From Arsenophonus sp052401645 (lineage in GTDB: Bacteria; Pseudomonadota; Gammaproteobacteria; Enterobacterales; Enterobacteriaceae), in assembly GCA_052401645.1 (NCBI GenBank), contig CP198939.1:1488001-1552000 (forward strand): DNA of 64,000 nucleotides. Direction: 5' to 3'. The position numbers were made by a program, and so were the translations under genes. This document shows positions 14,354-23,558 of the stretch, piece after piece. The notes under the pieces are model-generated. The model was not told the origin of the DNA. It searched no databases and worked only from the letters and a program-made list of their open reading frames with translations. Numbering within the stretch: position 1 is the first letter of the stretch; the number at the start of each line of letters is the position of its first letter.

Positions 14354-14441
14354 GGAGAGATGTCCGAGTGGATGAAGGATCACGCCTGGAAAGTGTGCAT
14401 ACTATAAAGATGTATCGAGGGTTCAAATCCCTCTCTCTCCA
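14354..14441 (+). tRNA. tRNA-Ser (anticodon GGA)
   Basis: This is a class II tRNA with a long variable arm. The acceptor stem is GGAGAGA/TCTCTCC, the D arm follows TCCGAGTGG, and the anticodon stem CACGC/GTGTG encloses CTGGAAA with anticodon GGA at 14388-14390. A variable stem-loop follows, then the T arm GAGGG-TTCAAAT-CCCTC. It closely resembles enterobacterial tRNA-Ser(GGA) and decodes UCC/UCU. The base at the discriminator position (14441) is A, whereas bacterial tRNA-Ser normally has G. No 3' CCA is encoded. The gene stands alone in gene-free DNA. Confidence 0.96.
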
Positions 14442-16305
14442 TTATATGGAATAATATTAAATAAAAATTTAGTACTTCATAAATTTAAACTAAAATACAC
14501 CTTTTTATATCGTAAATATATATAAATATTCAATTATAACTCTAATGTCATACATTAAAAAAAATTAAATAATTATTATTTTGTGATTTTAAATAAAAAC
14601 TAAATACTTATTTGATATTATCAAATAAGTTATTAAAATAAAAAGAAACTTTTTTTACTATTCCATCATTTTTATTTTTGATATAGATGGATAGATATCT
14701 ATACACAGAAACTTATAAAATTTATCGTTTTATAATTCTTTTTATTTTAAAAGATAAAAAAGTTTATATAGAAATTATTTTTATTGTTATTTTTTTATAG
14801 AATATTTGGATTTTTTAAAACAAATAATTAATATTATCACCTCTTGTATTTTTTATTAGTTTAAAAATAACTTGATGTTTAATTTTTAAATAATTATTTA
14901 TAATCTAATTAATCATATTTATTTAATTTTGAACAATTTACATATAAAATTATAAATACAATCATAAAATTCAATTTTATTGCTTATTTTTTGTATAAAC
15001 ACCATTTATTAATGATAGTGAATTTATTTTAGTCTACATTTTCTATTTATTTATTTTCTTTTTTTTATTAGAATATTTTGTTTTTTTGTTTTACGAAAGC
15101 AAAAATCAGTATTATTAAATTTTTTACTAAGATAGTAGATTTTTAGATTTATAATTAATAATAACTATATTTTATATGATAAATTATATACTTGTATAAT
15201 TGATTTTTTGTTCAACCTAGTATCTTAAAATAAGTTTTGATATTTAGAGTAAATAATAAAAATTATTTCATATGAACTTAATTTATGAATATAAATAACT
15301 AAATCACTTTTATAATTTAAAATATATACCTATAAAATACTTCTCAAAATTAAGAATTTTTATTTATTTAATATTTTTAATTAAATAATCTATATACGTG
15401 TTCTATCAAAGTATTTATTATATAATTTATAATTAAATAATTAGTATTATCATATCATTTATAATTTTAAGAAATTAATAAAACTGATAATAAGTTGATT
15501 TATATTAACTAATAAATTATTTTTAATTTTAAAAAAGTTTCTTATATATATCTATTTATTCTTATGTATTATTTTATATAAAAACATAATTTTATTTAGA
15601 TTTGAATTATTAACAATCAAAAGATAAGTATAGTTGTTTTATTTTACAATTAATAAAACTATATTATTAAAAATTTAATTTTTTAAAAATTTTTTAAAAT
15701 AATAAATAAGTAGTACTAATACTACATATTAATAAAAAATTTTTTAAATATATTTTATAGTGTTATTAATACTATTAGTTAAACGTTATTGGCGTCATAA
15801 ATTTACTTAACTAAAATAAAAATCAATTAATAACTAAGTCGTTTATGTAATATTTATTACATAAAATTATTCAAATATAAAACTAAAAATTAATAGATTA
15901 ATTCTATTGTTTTGAAAAAATATAGATACCTTTCTCTTAATGTTGATATATCGTAATATAAAAGATTCATATTTAATTACAATAATTTTATCTATTAAAA
16001 TATAGTGATTAAAATTAGCATTCTTAGTCATTACAACAAATATTTAATAATAAATAAAATATTTTATTACATTGTAGATATTCTTCTAACTACTTGAATA
16101 CACTAATTAAAATAATCATTTAATATTATTTATAATTTTAAAAATGATTATATCAAAAAAACTTTTATTATCAGAATAACTATATGTCAAAAATAAATGA
16201 TATTACTTAGAAAATTGTTGAGTTATTTTATTTTTTAATAGAATTTTAATGATTAACTAAATACAAACATTAATTTTTCTACTCGAAATTCTAATAATTT
16301 TGATA

Positions 16306-16333
16306 ACTATAATATTAAAACTATAATATTAAA
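16306..16333. repeat. Two-copy 14-bp tandem repeat
   Basis: ACTATAATATTAAA occurs twice head to tail without a spacer. This is probably a recent slippage event in noncoding DNA. Confidence 0.6.
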
Positions 16334-16609
16334 TAATCTTTTTTTATATTTCATAAAGAAATATATTTTTAAATCTAATTATCATTAAATTCTGACTTTA
16401 ATATTTATAATATAATAATAAATCTAATTATAGTTAAAGAATATAATTCCTTTTTATATTAAAAAAAATCAATAATATAATTATTATTTAATATCTGTTA
16501 ATATATACAATATTAAAAATAAAAAATTAACATCAGTATTTATATAATATTAAAATTGGTAACATAATATTGAGAAAAATAGATTTTATTTTTTAAGCTA
16601 ATTTTTTAT

Positions 16610-16629
16610 TGGTTGATAAAAATCAACCA
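16610..16629. repeat. 8-bp perfect hairpin downstream of kdsA
   Basis: TGGTTGAT and ATCAACCA flank an AAAA loop. It lies about 200 bp past kdsA, the last gene of the leftward operon. No U-run follows on either strand, so it is at best a decayed terminator or an RNA 3'-end structure. Confidence 0.35.
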
Positions 16630-16832
16630 TAACTAAATTATCTCTATAGATAAAATTAGAGCTTATTATAAAATAATATATAAATCAAAATATTTAATAT
16701 GGATAAATCAATATTACAATTATGGAAATTGAAGTCATCATATAATTTATCTTATTATTTTTTAATTATATTATGAATAAAAATCAACTGAAATATAGTA
16801 ACTAAATTATTTAAACCGTATTAAATAATAAT

Positions 16833-17687
16833 TTAGTTATTGATATTTAAATTATCAAAACTTTTCACTAAATTATCAATAGCTTTAATCTGTTCGAGAA
16901 AAGGTTCTAATTTTTCTAATGGAAGTGCGGATGGTCCATCACATTTTGCATTATCCGGATCAGGATGCGATTCTAAAAATAATCCTGCTAAACCAACTGC
17001 AATACCTGCTCTTGCCAATTCAGGAATCTGTATACGACGACCACCAGAAACAGAATTAAAAGGATCACGGCATTGTAATGCATGAGTAACATCAAAAATA
17101 ACTGGAGAACCATCAGATACATTCATCATGATGCTAAATCCTAGAATATCTACAATAAGGTTATCATAACCAAAATTTACCCCGCGATCACATAAAATGA
17201 CATTTTCATTTCCAGCTTCTTTAAATTTTTCAACAATATTACCTATTTGACTAGGGCTAATAAATTGAGGTTTTTTAACATTGACAACTATACCAGTTTT
17301 AGCTATTGCTTCAATTAAATCAGTTTGCCTAGCTAAAAAAGCTGGTAGTTGAATAACATCAACTACTTGAGCAACCAACGATACTTGTGCTATCTCATGA
17401 ACATCAGTTATCACTTTAACTCTAAATGTTTTTTTTATTTCTTGAAGTATTTTCATTCCATCTTCTATTCCAGGTCCACGATAAGAATGAATCGAAGATC
17501 GATTTGCTTTATCAAAAGAAGCCTTAAAAATATATGGAATCTTAAGCTTATTTGTTACAGTTACATAATGTTCACAAACTTTCATTGCCAAATCTCGCGA
17601 TTCAAGTACATTCATACCACCAAATAAAACAAATGGTAAATTATTAGCAACTTTAATATCATCAATAGAAACTATTTTATATTGCAT
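16833..17687 (-). CDS. kdsA: 3-deoxy-D-manno-octulosonate 8-phosphate synthase (KdsA)
   Basis: KdsA condenses phosphoenolpyruvate with arabinose 5-phosphate to give KDO 8-phosphate, the first committed step towards the KDO sugar of the LPS inner core. The length of 284 residues equals that of E. coli KdsA. Conserved blocks include LPFVLFGGMNVLESRD near the start, KASFDKANRSS around residues 55-65, VIQLPAFLARQTDL, NVKKPQF, CDRGVNFGYDNL, FDVTHALQCRDP and the closing HPDPDNAKCDGPSALPL. The start is preceded by AAAGGGT, a good ribosome-binding site. It is the last gene of the leftward hemA-prfA-prmC-sirB1-kdsA run, 39 bp after sirB1. Retention implies that at least a minimal LPS is still made. 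Confidence 0.98.
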   Translation of the reverse strand: MQYKIVSIDDIKVANNLPFVLFGGMNVLESRDLAMKVCEHYVTVTNKLKIPYIFKASFDKANRSSIHSYRGPGIEDGMKILQEIKKTFRVKVITDVHEIAQVSLVAQVVDVIQLPAFLARQTDLIEAIAKTGIVVNVKKPQFISPSQIGNIVEKFKEAGNENVILCDRGVNFGYDNLIVDILGFSIMMNVSDGSPVIFDVTHALQCRDPFNSVSGGRRIQIPELARAGIAVGLAGLFLESHPDPDNAKCDGPSALPLEKLEPFLEQIKAIDNLVKSFDNLNINN

Positions 17688-17726
17688 GATTTTACCCTTT
17701 ATATAATAAAAATATAATTTTGATAA

Positions 17727-18536
17727 TTAATGTAATATGATCTGTTGTCCTTCTATTGAATAGATTTGCATTTTTATCATTTCAGAAATAGGATCTTCTG
17801 GACATTGTTCGATAAAATAATTTAAATCAGAAATAGCTACATGATTACATTCAAGATGAGCAAAAATAAGCCCTCTATCACGTATTTCATAAGGATCTTT
17901 GGGATCAAAAATTAATAATGTTTCACAAACCCTTAATGCTTGTTCCATTTTTTTCTCTTCCATTAACGCTGCTTTTATTGTATCAAACATTTTGCGTATT
18001 ATAATTCTATGTTCAGTTTTTTCTATATCCTTTCTAGTCAAATGCGCAAATGGACTAATTGTTCCTTTTATCCATAAATCAAGCATTTGCTCAGTAAGAG
18101 TTTCACCATTTATTGGATTTATATACCAATATGTTCCATCATCTCGATAAACACATAGAATTAGTTCAGTTAGAAAAATAATTGGTATTACAGGTAACTG
18201 TAATTGATTAGCTACATGCAAAAAAATCGTTCCCAATGAAACAGGAGCTCCTTGTCTTGCTATTAACACTTTATCCAACCAAAGTGCTTCGGAAAGTGAA
18301 TAAACTCCAGTCACACTACTAAAAAGCCATTTTTGATAAAATAATTTTAATAAAATTGATATTTTTGTTTCTATGTCATTATTAGTTTTTATTGCTTGCT
18401 TTGCTTCAGCAACTAAAATCCTTAGTTCATGATTAACTTTTTCAACAGGAAAATCTGGCTTAATAATTTGTGAAACAAGTATAATACCTTCGCTTAGTGG
18501 TGCTTTATTAAATTCAAAATCAGCTATGGTTTTCAT
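17727..18536 (-). CDS. sirB1: SirB1 family protein (transglutaminase-like fold, TPR-like C-terminus)
   Basis: This is a conserved enterobacterial protein (YchA/SirB1) of unclear biochemical role. The E. coli family has a transglutaminase-like core and tetratricopeptide-like helices towards the C-terminus. From the second ATG the protein has 269 residues, the usual length. ADFEFNKAPLSEG, GVYSLSEALWLDKVL, RQGAPVSLGTIFLHVANQL, NPINGE and the C-terminal DPKDPYEIRDRGLIFAHL are all conserved. Two adjacent ATG codons exist (18539 and 18536); the second gives the N-terminus MKTIADFEFNK that resembles the family best. The reading frame overlaps the end of prmC by 17-20 bp. In E. coli sirB2 lies between prmC and sirB1; here it has been deleted cleanly. 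Identity is secure; function is unknown beyond family membership. Confidence 0.93.
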   Translation of the reverse strand: MKTIADFEFNKAPLSEGIILVSQIIKPDFPVEKVNHELRILVAEAKQAIKTNNDIETKISILLKLFYQKWLFSSVTGVYSLSEALWLDKVLIARQGAPVSLGTIFLHVANQLQLPVIPIIFLTELILCVYRDDGTYWYINPINGETLTEQMLDLWIKGTISPFAHLTRKDIEKTEHRIIIRKMFDTIKAALMEEKKMEQALRVCETLLIFDPKDPYEIRDRGLIFAHLECNHVAISDLNYFIEQCPEDPISEMIKMQIYSIEGQQIILH

Positions 18537-19371
18537 CATATTTCCATTGACCTACTGTAATACGATCATTACCACCATAATCCTGAAAAGTTACTACCTG
18601 TTGATAATGATGAAAGTAAAATAACTCCCTTACTTGACTTCCTTGCAACCATCCGTGTTCAAGTAAGAGGCATCCTTTATTAACTAAATAGTTGCACGAT
18701 TGTTTAATTATCAATTGAATATCAGCTAATCCATGATTATCTGATATTAACGCTGTTTTTGGCTCAAAACGTAAATCACCTTGTTGTAAATGCGGATCTA
18801 ATTTATCCATGTAAGGAGGATTACTTATAATCATATCAAATTGCTGAACAGGTAGTGAAATAAACCAACTACTTTTATAAAATTTAGCATTATTAATCAG
18901 TAAATTATTTGCATTAAATTTTGCTAAAGTAATTATAGTATCACTATTATCAATACCAACTACTTGAGATTCTGGACGCTCTGATGCTAAAGCTAATGCT
19001 AAAGCACCTGTACCAGTACCTAAATCTAATATTTTTACTACTTGCTTATTTGATAATAATTCTAATGCTCGCTCAACTAAACACTCTGTATCCGCACGAG
19101 GTATTAACGTAACAGGTGAAACTTTTATTGGTAATGACCAAAACTCTTTTTCTTTTACTAAGTAGGCGATTGGTACACCTTTAATACGGCAAACTAATAG
19201 ATCTTCAAGATCTTTTTGTTCCTCGACAAGTAATTCTATCTCACTGAATGCAATAAGAAAAGTCCGTTCTTTTCCTGTTATATATTGCAATAAAATTTCA
19301 GCATCACGTTTAGCACTATCGCTATAATAAAGCTTATTAGTGGCATAAATTAACCAATTCTTATAATTCAT
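18520..19371 (-). CDS. prmC: Peptide chain release factor N5-glutamine methyltransferase (PrmC)
   Basis: PrmC methylates the glutamine of the GGQ motif of release factors RF1 and RF2, which raises termination efficiency. The 283-residue protein has an N-terminal helical domain of about 90 residues and a Rossmann methyltransferase domain. The SAM-binding motif DLGTGTG is at residues 116-122 and the catalytic NPPY at 184-187. LIPRADTECLVE at about 89-100 is the usual PRxDTE region, with Ala in place of the common Pro. It lies 6 bp downstream of its substrate gene prfA and overlaps sirB1, so translation of the three is probably coupled. Confidence 0.97.
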   Translation of the reverse strand: MNYKNWLIYATNKLYYSDSAKRDAEILLQYITGKERTFLIAFSEIELLVEEQKDLEDLLVCRIKGVPIAYLVKEKEFWSLPIKVSPVTLIPRADTECLVERALELLSNKQVVKILDLGTGTGALALALASERPESQVVGIDNSDTIITLAKFNANNLLINNAKFYKSSWFISLPVQQFDMIISNPPYMDKLDPHLQQGDLRFEPKTALISDNHGLADIQLIIKQSCNYLVNKGCLLLEHGWLQGSQVRELFYFHHYQQVVTFQDYGGNDRITVGQWKYDENHS

Positions 19372-19377
19372 TTAATT

Positions 19378-20454
19378 CTACTCTGATAAAGCAGAGAGTT
19401 GATCTGCTTGATATTCATTAATAATTGGTTGAATAAACATATCCAATTTTCCATTTATTACTTCATCTAAACGATAAAGTGTTAAATTAATACGATGATC
19501 AGTAATTCTACCTTGTGGAAAATTATATGTTCTAATTCTATCGGATCGATCACCTGAACCAAGTAAATTCCGGCGTTCAGATGTTTCTAGTTCAAGACGC
19601 TTCTGTGTTTCATTTGAACAAATACGAGCAACTAAAACCGATAGTGCTTTAGCTTTATTTTTATGCTGAGAACGTTCATCTTGGCATTCAACTACAATTC
19701 CAGTTGGAATATGAGTAATGCGGATTGCAGAATCAGTTGTATTAACGTGTTGTCCTCCAGCTCCTGATGAACGAAAAGTATCAATTCTTAAGTCATTTGG
19801 ATTAATATCTGGTAACTCTGTTGTTAGAACTTCAGGAAGAATAGCTACTGTACAAGTAGATGTATGAATACGCCCTTGAGATTCTGTTTCTGGAACTCGT
19901 TGGACACGATGTCCGCCTGACTCAAATTTTAAATGACCGTATACATTATCACCAGAAACCTTTGCAATAATTTCTTTATACCCACCATACTCTCCATCAC
20001 TGACATTTATAACTTCAATATGCCAACAATTTAATTCAATATAGCGGTTATACATCCTAAAAAGATCTCCAGCAAATATTGCTGCTTCATTACCACCAGC
20101 ACCAGCCCGAATTTCTAAAAAACAATTTTTCCTATCATTCGGATCTTTTGGTAACAATAAAATACGTAGTTGTTGTTCAAGTTTTTCATTACATTTCCCA
20201 AATTCCTTTAATTCTTCCTGGGCCATATCGCGCATTTCAGGATCATGGAGTAATATTTTAGTTATTTCAATATCATGTTGAATAGTACACCATGACTGAA
20301 AACATTTAATTACATCAGATAACTGTGCATATTCTATAGATAAAATACGAAAACGATCTTGATCTGTGATCACTTCAGGATTAATCATGTAAGCTTGAAT
20401 TTCTTCATAGCGTTTCTGTAATGCTTTCAACTTAGCAATTATTGAAGAGTTCAT
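19378..20454 (-). CDS. prfA: Peptide chain release factor 1 (RF1)
   Basis: RF1 recognises UAA and UAG stop codons in the ribosomal A site and triggers peptide release. The 358 residues match the family length. The GGQ catalytic motif is at 233-235 inside SSGAGGQHVNTTDSA. The stop-codon recognition tripeptide of RF1 (PxT) reads Pro-Glu-Thr at 188-190, where E. coli has Pro-Ala-Thr; both outer residues are kept. It lies 36 bp after hemA and 6 bp before prmC, its modifying enzyme, as in E. coli. There is no strong ribosome-binding site before the ATG. Confidence 0.98.
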   Translation of the reverse strand: MNSSIIAKLKALQKRYEEIQAYMINPEVITDQDRFRILSIEYAQLSDVIKCFQSWCTIQHDIEITKILLHDPEMRDMAQEELKEFGKCNEKLEQQLRILLLPKDPNDRKNCFLEIRAGAGGNEAAIFAGDLFRMYNRYIELNCWHIEVINVSDGEYGGYKEIIAKVSGDNVYGHLKFESGGHRVQRVPETESQGRIHTSTCTVAILPEVLTTELPDINPNDLRIDTFRSSGAGGQHVNTTDSAIRITHIPTGIVVECQDERSQHKNKAKALSVLVARICSNETQKRLELETSERRNLLGSGDRSDRIRTYNFPQGRITDHRINLTLYRLDEVINGKLDMFIQPIINEYQADQLSALSE

Positions 20455-20490
20455 ATTGTTGTATTAAACCTTATTAAGGTAGTTTATTTT

Positions 20491-21744
20491 TTATAAAATT
20501 AAACTATCTTTTAAAATATTCAAACGATGGACATCACCATCCGTTGCTGCTTTTTGAAATGATTTTGTTGGCGAGTGGATCAAGCGATTCATTAACTGAC
20601 AAGTTAATTGATTGATTACTTGCTCACTATCTACACCATCTCGTAGAGAAGCAAGGGCCTTTTCTACCATTTTAACTCTAATTTTCTCTGCTTTACTACG
20701 ATAATTACGAATTGTATTTACTGATGACCTAGAACGCAACCAATCCATGAAATAAGCGCATTCTTGCTCAATAATAAGTTCTGCTTGAACTGCCGCTACT
20801 TTCCTATGTTCAATATTATGCTGAACAATATCGTATAAATCATCAATGCTATATAGATAAACGTTATTTAATTTTTTAACATCTTGTTCAATATCTCGCG
20901 GAACAGCTATATCAATTAACAGCATATGATTATTACATCTATTTTTCATTGCTCGTTCAACCATTTCTTTACTAATAATTGGTAAAGGACCAGAAGTGCA
21001 GCTAATAACAATGTCCGCTTCAACTAAACGTGTATCAATTTCAGCTAAAGTGATAATTTCTGCACCAATTTTATTAGCAAAACGTGAAGCATGTTCACGA
21101 GTTCGGTTAGCTATAATCAAGTAATTAGCGCGATATTCACGTAAATAGCGAGCAACTAATTCTATTGTTTCACCTGCACCTACCAATAAAATATGTAACT
21201 CAGAAAGTGATTTAAAAATCTCACGAGCTAGAGCACATGCTACAAAAGCAACTGAAATAGCATTAGAACCAATTTTTGTTTCAGTACGAATGCGTTTAGC
21301 AACTGAAAATGAGCGTTGAAATAAATGTTCAAGCTCACTTGATAATTTTTTATACTTTTGAGATTTAAAAAATGCCTGTTTAACTTGACCCAAAATTTGG
21401 GGTTCACCTAAAACTAATGAATCTAATCCACTAGCAACACGCATTAGATGACTAACAGCATAACTATCTTTATGCCAATAAGTACTAACTTTAACTTCAT
21501 TTAAATCCAAACAATGATATCCAGATAACCAATCAATTAATTGATCCTTTAAGAATTCTCTTAAATCGACGTATAAATAAATCTCAGTACGATTACATGT
21601 AGAAAGTAAAACGCAACTATGAACAAGCGGCTGCTTGAGTAAATTATCTAGTGCATGTTCAATCTTTTCTGGCCTAAAAATTAATCGCTCACGTAACGTT
21701 ATAGGCGCAGTTTTATGGTTTATTCCAAGTACAAGTAATGTCAT
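20491..21744 (-). CDS. hemA: Glutamyl-tRNA reductase
   Basis: HemA reduces glutamyl-tRNA(Glu) with NADPH to glutamate-1-semialdehyde, the first step of C5-pathway haem synthesis. The 417 residues are one short of E. coli HemA. The catalytic cysteine is Cys50 within STCNRTEIY. HKTAPITLRERL precedes it, the GLDSLVLGEPQILGQVK block follows, and the NADPH-binding Rossmann segment is LLVGAGETIELVARYL. The C-terminal helical dimerisation domain is intact. It is the first gene of the leftward operon, with lolB starting divergently 244 bp away. No clear Shine-Dalgarno precedes the ATG. Retention means the haem pathway starts from charged tRNA here; later hem genes are not in view. Confidence 0.98.
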   Translation of the reverse strand: MTLLVLGINHKTAPITLRERLIFRPEKIEHALDNLLKQPLVHSCVLLSTCNRTEIYLYVDLREFLKDQLIDWLSGYHCLDLNEVKVSTYWHKDSYAVSHLMRVASGLDSLVLGEPQILGQVKQAFFKSQKYKKLSSELEHLFQRSFSVAKRIRTETKIGSNAISVAFVACALAREIFKSLSELHILLVGAGETIELVARYLREYRANYLIIANRTREHASRFANKIGAEIITLAEIDTRLVEADIVISCTSGPLPIISKEMVERAMKNRCNNHMLLIDIAVPRDIEQDVKKLNNVYLYSIDDLYDIVQHNIEHRKVAAVQAELIIEQECAYFMDWLRSRSSVNTIRNYRSKAEKIRVKMVEKALASLRDGVDSEQVINQLTCQLMNRLIHSPTKSFQKAATDGDVHRLNILKDSLIL

Positions 21745-21988
21745 ATTAATAAATCAAATAAATAATTGTTCCTTAAACATCTATTAAGTAGGTAAAAATA
21801 AAACGAATAACTTTAATAAAAAATCTTGAAATGATATTCTACTTTATGAAACTAGGTAATTAAAGATGTTAAAATGATCAAATGAATAAATAGTATATTT
21901 TATAAATTCTAATTATATTATATATACCATAATGACAATTTTATCTATGGAAAAAATTAATAGCAATCTGATAGATAGGAAATATTTA
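21745..21988. promoter_or_regulatory. Divergent hemA / lolB promoter region
   Basis: These 244 bp separate the leftward hemA operon from the rightward lolB-ispE-prs genes and must hold both promoters. The A+T richness gives many -10-like boxes, so no single promoter can be assigned. A ribosome-binding AGGA at 21977-21980 marks the likely lolB start. Confidence 0.5.
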
Positions 21989-22642
21989 ATGATACTGATT
22001 ACTAAATTGTCTGTTATTCTATATAACTATTATTGTAAATTTATTCTGTTATTTGCTATTTTTTTACAAGCTTGTACATTTAATAAGCAATTAATAGCTA
22101 AAAAAAATAACTCAATAAACAATATATTATGGATAAATCATCAGCAACAATTAGCTAAGCTAACAAAATTTAAAATCAGTGGTATTTTTACTTATATTAC
22201 AAAAGATAATAAAATATATGCTAGATTCTTTTGGGAACAATATACGTTGTATGATTACCGATTATTACTCATAAATCCACTAGGAATAATAGAATTAGAA
22301 CTAAATGTAACTCCATACCTTATTAAGGTAATAGATAGAAAAGGTAAAAAATATGTTAATGATAATCAATTTCAATTGATTTATAAATTAACTGGTATAG
22401 AAATTCCAATTAAAAATTTATCATATTGGTTAATTGGGTTACCAACCAATGCTACATCATTTACACTAGATAGAAATGGATTACTAAAAACTATTAAATA
22501 TGTACAAAATAATAAAATCTGGAATTTAAACTATCTTACTTATCATGAAATAGACAAATTTAAACTACCTAGTCGTATTGAATTAATAAAAGATAATCAA
22601 TGTATAAAATTAAGAATAAATAATTGGATAATAAAAAAATGA
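21989..22642 (+). CDS. lolB: Outer-membrane lipoprotein receptor LolB
   Basis: LolB accepts lipoproteins from the periplasmic carrier LolA and inserts them into the outer membrane. It is itself a lipoprotein. The frame is open from 21932, but the ATG at 21989 is preferred: AGGA lies 8 bp upstream, and it gives a 217-residue precursor with a normal lipoprotein signal ending in LQAC, Cys29 being the lipidation site. The earlier starts lack a ribosome-binding site. The segments ISGIFTYITKDNKIYARFFWEQ, YRLLLINPLG, YKLTGIEIPI and LSYWLIGLP match the LolB beta-barrel fold. Its stop codon overlaps the ispE start as ATGA. Retention implies that lipoprotein sorting to an outer membrane still operates. 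Confidence 0.95.
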   Translation: MILITKLSVILYNYYCKFILLFAIFLQACTFNKQLIAKKNNSINNILWINHQQQLAKLTKFKISGIFTYITKDNKIYARFFWEQYTLYDYRLLLINPLGIIELELNVTPYLIKVIDRKGKKYVNDNQFQLIYKLTGIEIPIKNLSYWLIGLPTNATSFTLDRNGLLKTIKYVQNNKIWNLNYLTYHEIDKFKLPSRIELIKDNQCIKLRINNWIIKK

Positions 22643-23505
22643 TATTAACATGGCCTTCACCAGCAAAAATTAATTTATTTCTCTATATCATAGGGCAACT
22701 AGATAATGGTTATCATCAACTTCAAACTTTATTTCAATTTCTTAATTATAACGATGAAATTACTATTAAAACGCGTAAAGATGATCAAATTCTACTGCAT
22801 ACGTCATTTATTAAACTACAAACAAAAAATAATCTTATTGTTAAAGCGGCGAATTTATTAAAGCAATATTGCATTAAAATAAATCGAATTGATAATTATA
22901 AAGGTGTAGATATTTATGTTAATAAAAAATTACCTACTGGTGGTGGTTTAGGCGCTGGCTCTTCTAATGCAGCAACTACATTAATTGCGTTAAATCACCA
23001 TTGGAAAACTAATATTGATGATAATACACTAACAAAACTTGCACGTCATCTTGGAGCTGATGTTCCTGTATTTATAAATGGTCATGCCGCGTTTGCAGAA
23101 GGAATAGGTGATAAACTTTTGCCTGTTAATCCAGAAGAGAAATGGTATTTAGTTGCTTATCCTATGATAAATATTTCAACTCAACAAATTTTTTCTGATC
23201 CAGAATTGAAACGAAATTCAAAAAAATATTCATTAATTGAATTGTTACAAAGGCCATATATAAATGACTGTGAGATAATCGTAAAAAAACGTTTTCCTCA
23301 AGTTGAAAAGCTTATTTCATGGCTTCTAGGATACACATCATCACGTCTTACTGGTACAGGTGCTTGCGTTTTTGCTGAATTTAAAACTGAAGTAGCTGCT
23401 AATAAGGTATTGAATAAAACTCCAGCATGGATACAGGGTTTTGTTGCGCATAGCGTTAACTACTCTCCTTTACATAGATTCCGAGCTGAAATTTCTGGAT
23501 ATTAA
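22639..23505 (+). CDS. ispE: 4-diphosphocytidyl-2-C-methyl-D-erythritol kinase (IspE)
   Basis: IspE phosphorylates CDP-methylerythritol in the non-mevalonate (MEP) isoprenoid pathway. From the ATG at 22639 the protein has 288 residues and starts MILTWPSPAKINLFL, as in the family. A TTG five codons upstream is open but less likely. The GHMP-kinase glycine-rich ATP loop GGGLGAGSSNAA is at 101-112. The catalytic pair is Lys10 (SPAKINLF) and Asp141 (GADVPVF), at the E. coli numbers. The C-terminal RLTGTGACVFAEF motif is present. The start overlaps the lolB stop (ATGA), which suggests translational coupling. prs follows after 53 bp. Confidence 0.97.
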   Translation: MILTWPSPAKINLFLYIIGQLDNGYHQLQTLFQFLNYNDEITIKTRKDDQILLHTSFIKLQTKNNLIVKAANLLKQYCIKINRIDNYKGVDIYVNKKLPTGGGLGAGSSNAATTLIALNHHWKTNIDDNTLTKLARHLGADVPVFINGHAAFAEGIGDKLLPVNPEEKWYLVAYPMINISTQQIFSDPELKRNSKKYSLIELLQRPYINDCEIIVKKRFPQVEKLISWLLGYTSSRLTGTGACVFAEFKTEVAANKVLNKTPAWIQGFVAHSVNYSPLHRFRAEISGY

Positions 23506-23558
23506 ACATCAATTATTTTTCTAGATAATGTCTTTATATATAAGTATGAGGTTTTTAC

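Larger units (their letters stand above)
14442..16832. other. Gene-free region between tRNA-Ser and kdsA (2.4 kb)
   Basis: No gene is visible. It holds a 14-nt tandem duplication at 16306-16333 and an 8-bp hairpin at 16610-16629, about 200 bp beyond the kdsA stop codon in the direction of kdsA transcription. Confidence 0.6.

Noticed and set aside
16840..17627. Plus-strand frames opposite kdsA
   Set aside because: They are shadows of the well-supported kdsA frame. The same applies to frames opposite sirB1, prfA, prs, ychF, htpX, pheT, pheS, rplT and rpmI.
21932..21988. Longer start of lolB
   Set aside because: The added 19 residues precede a normal lipoprotein signal and the upstream ATGs lack a ribosome-binding site.
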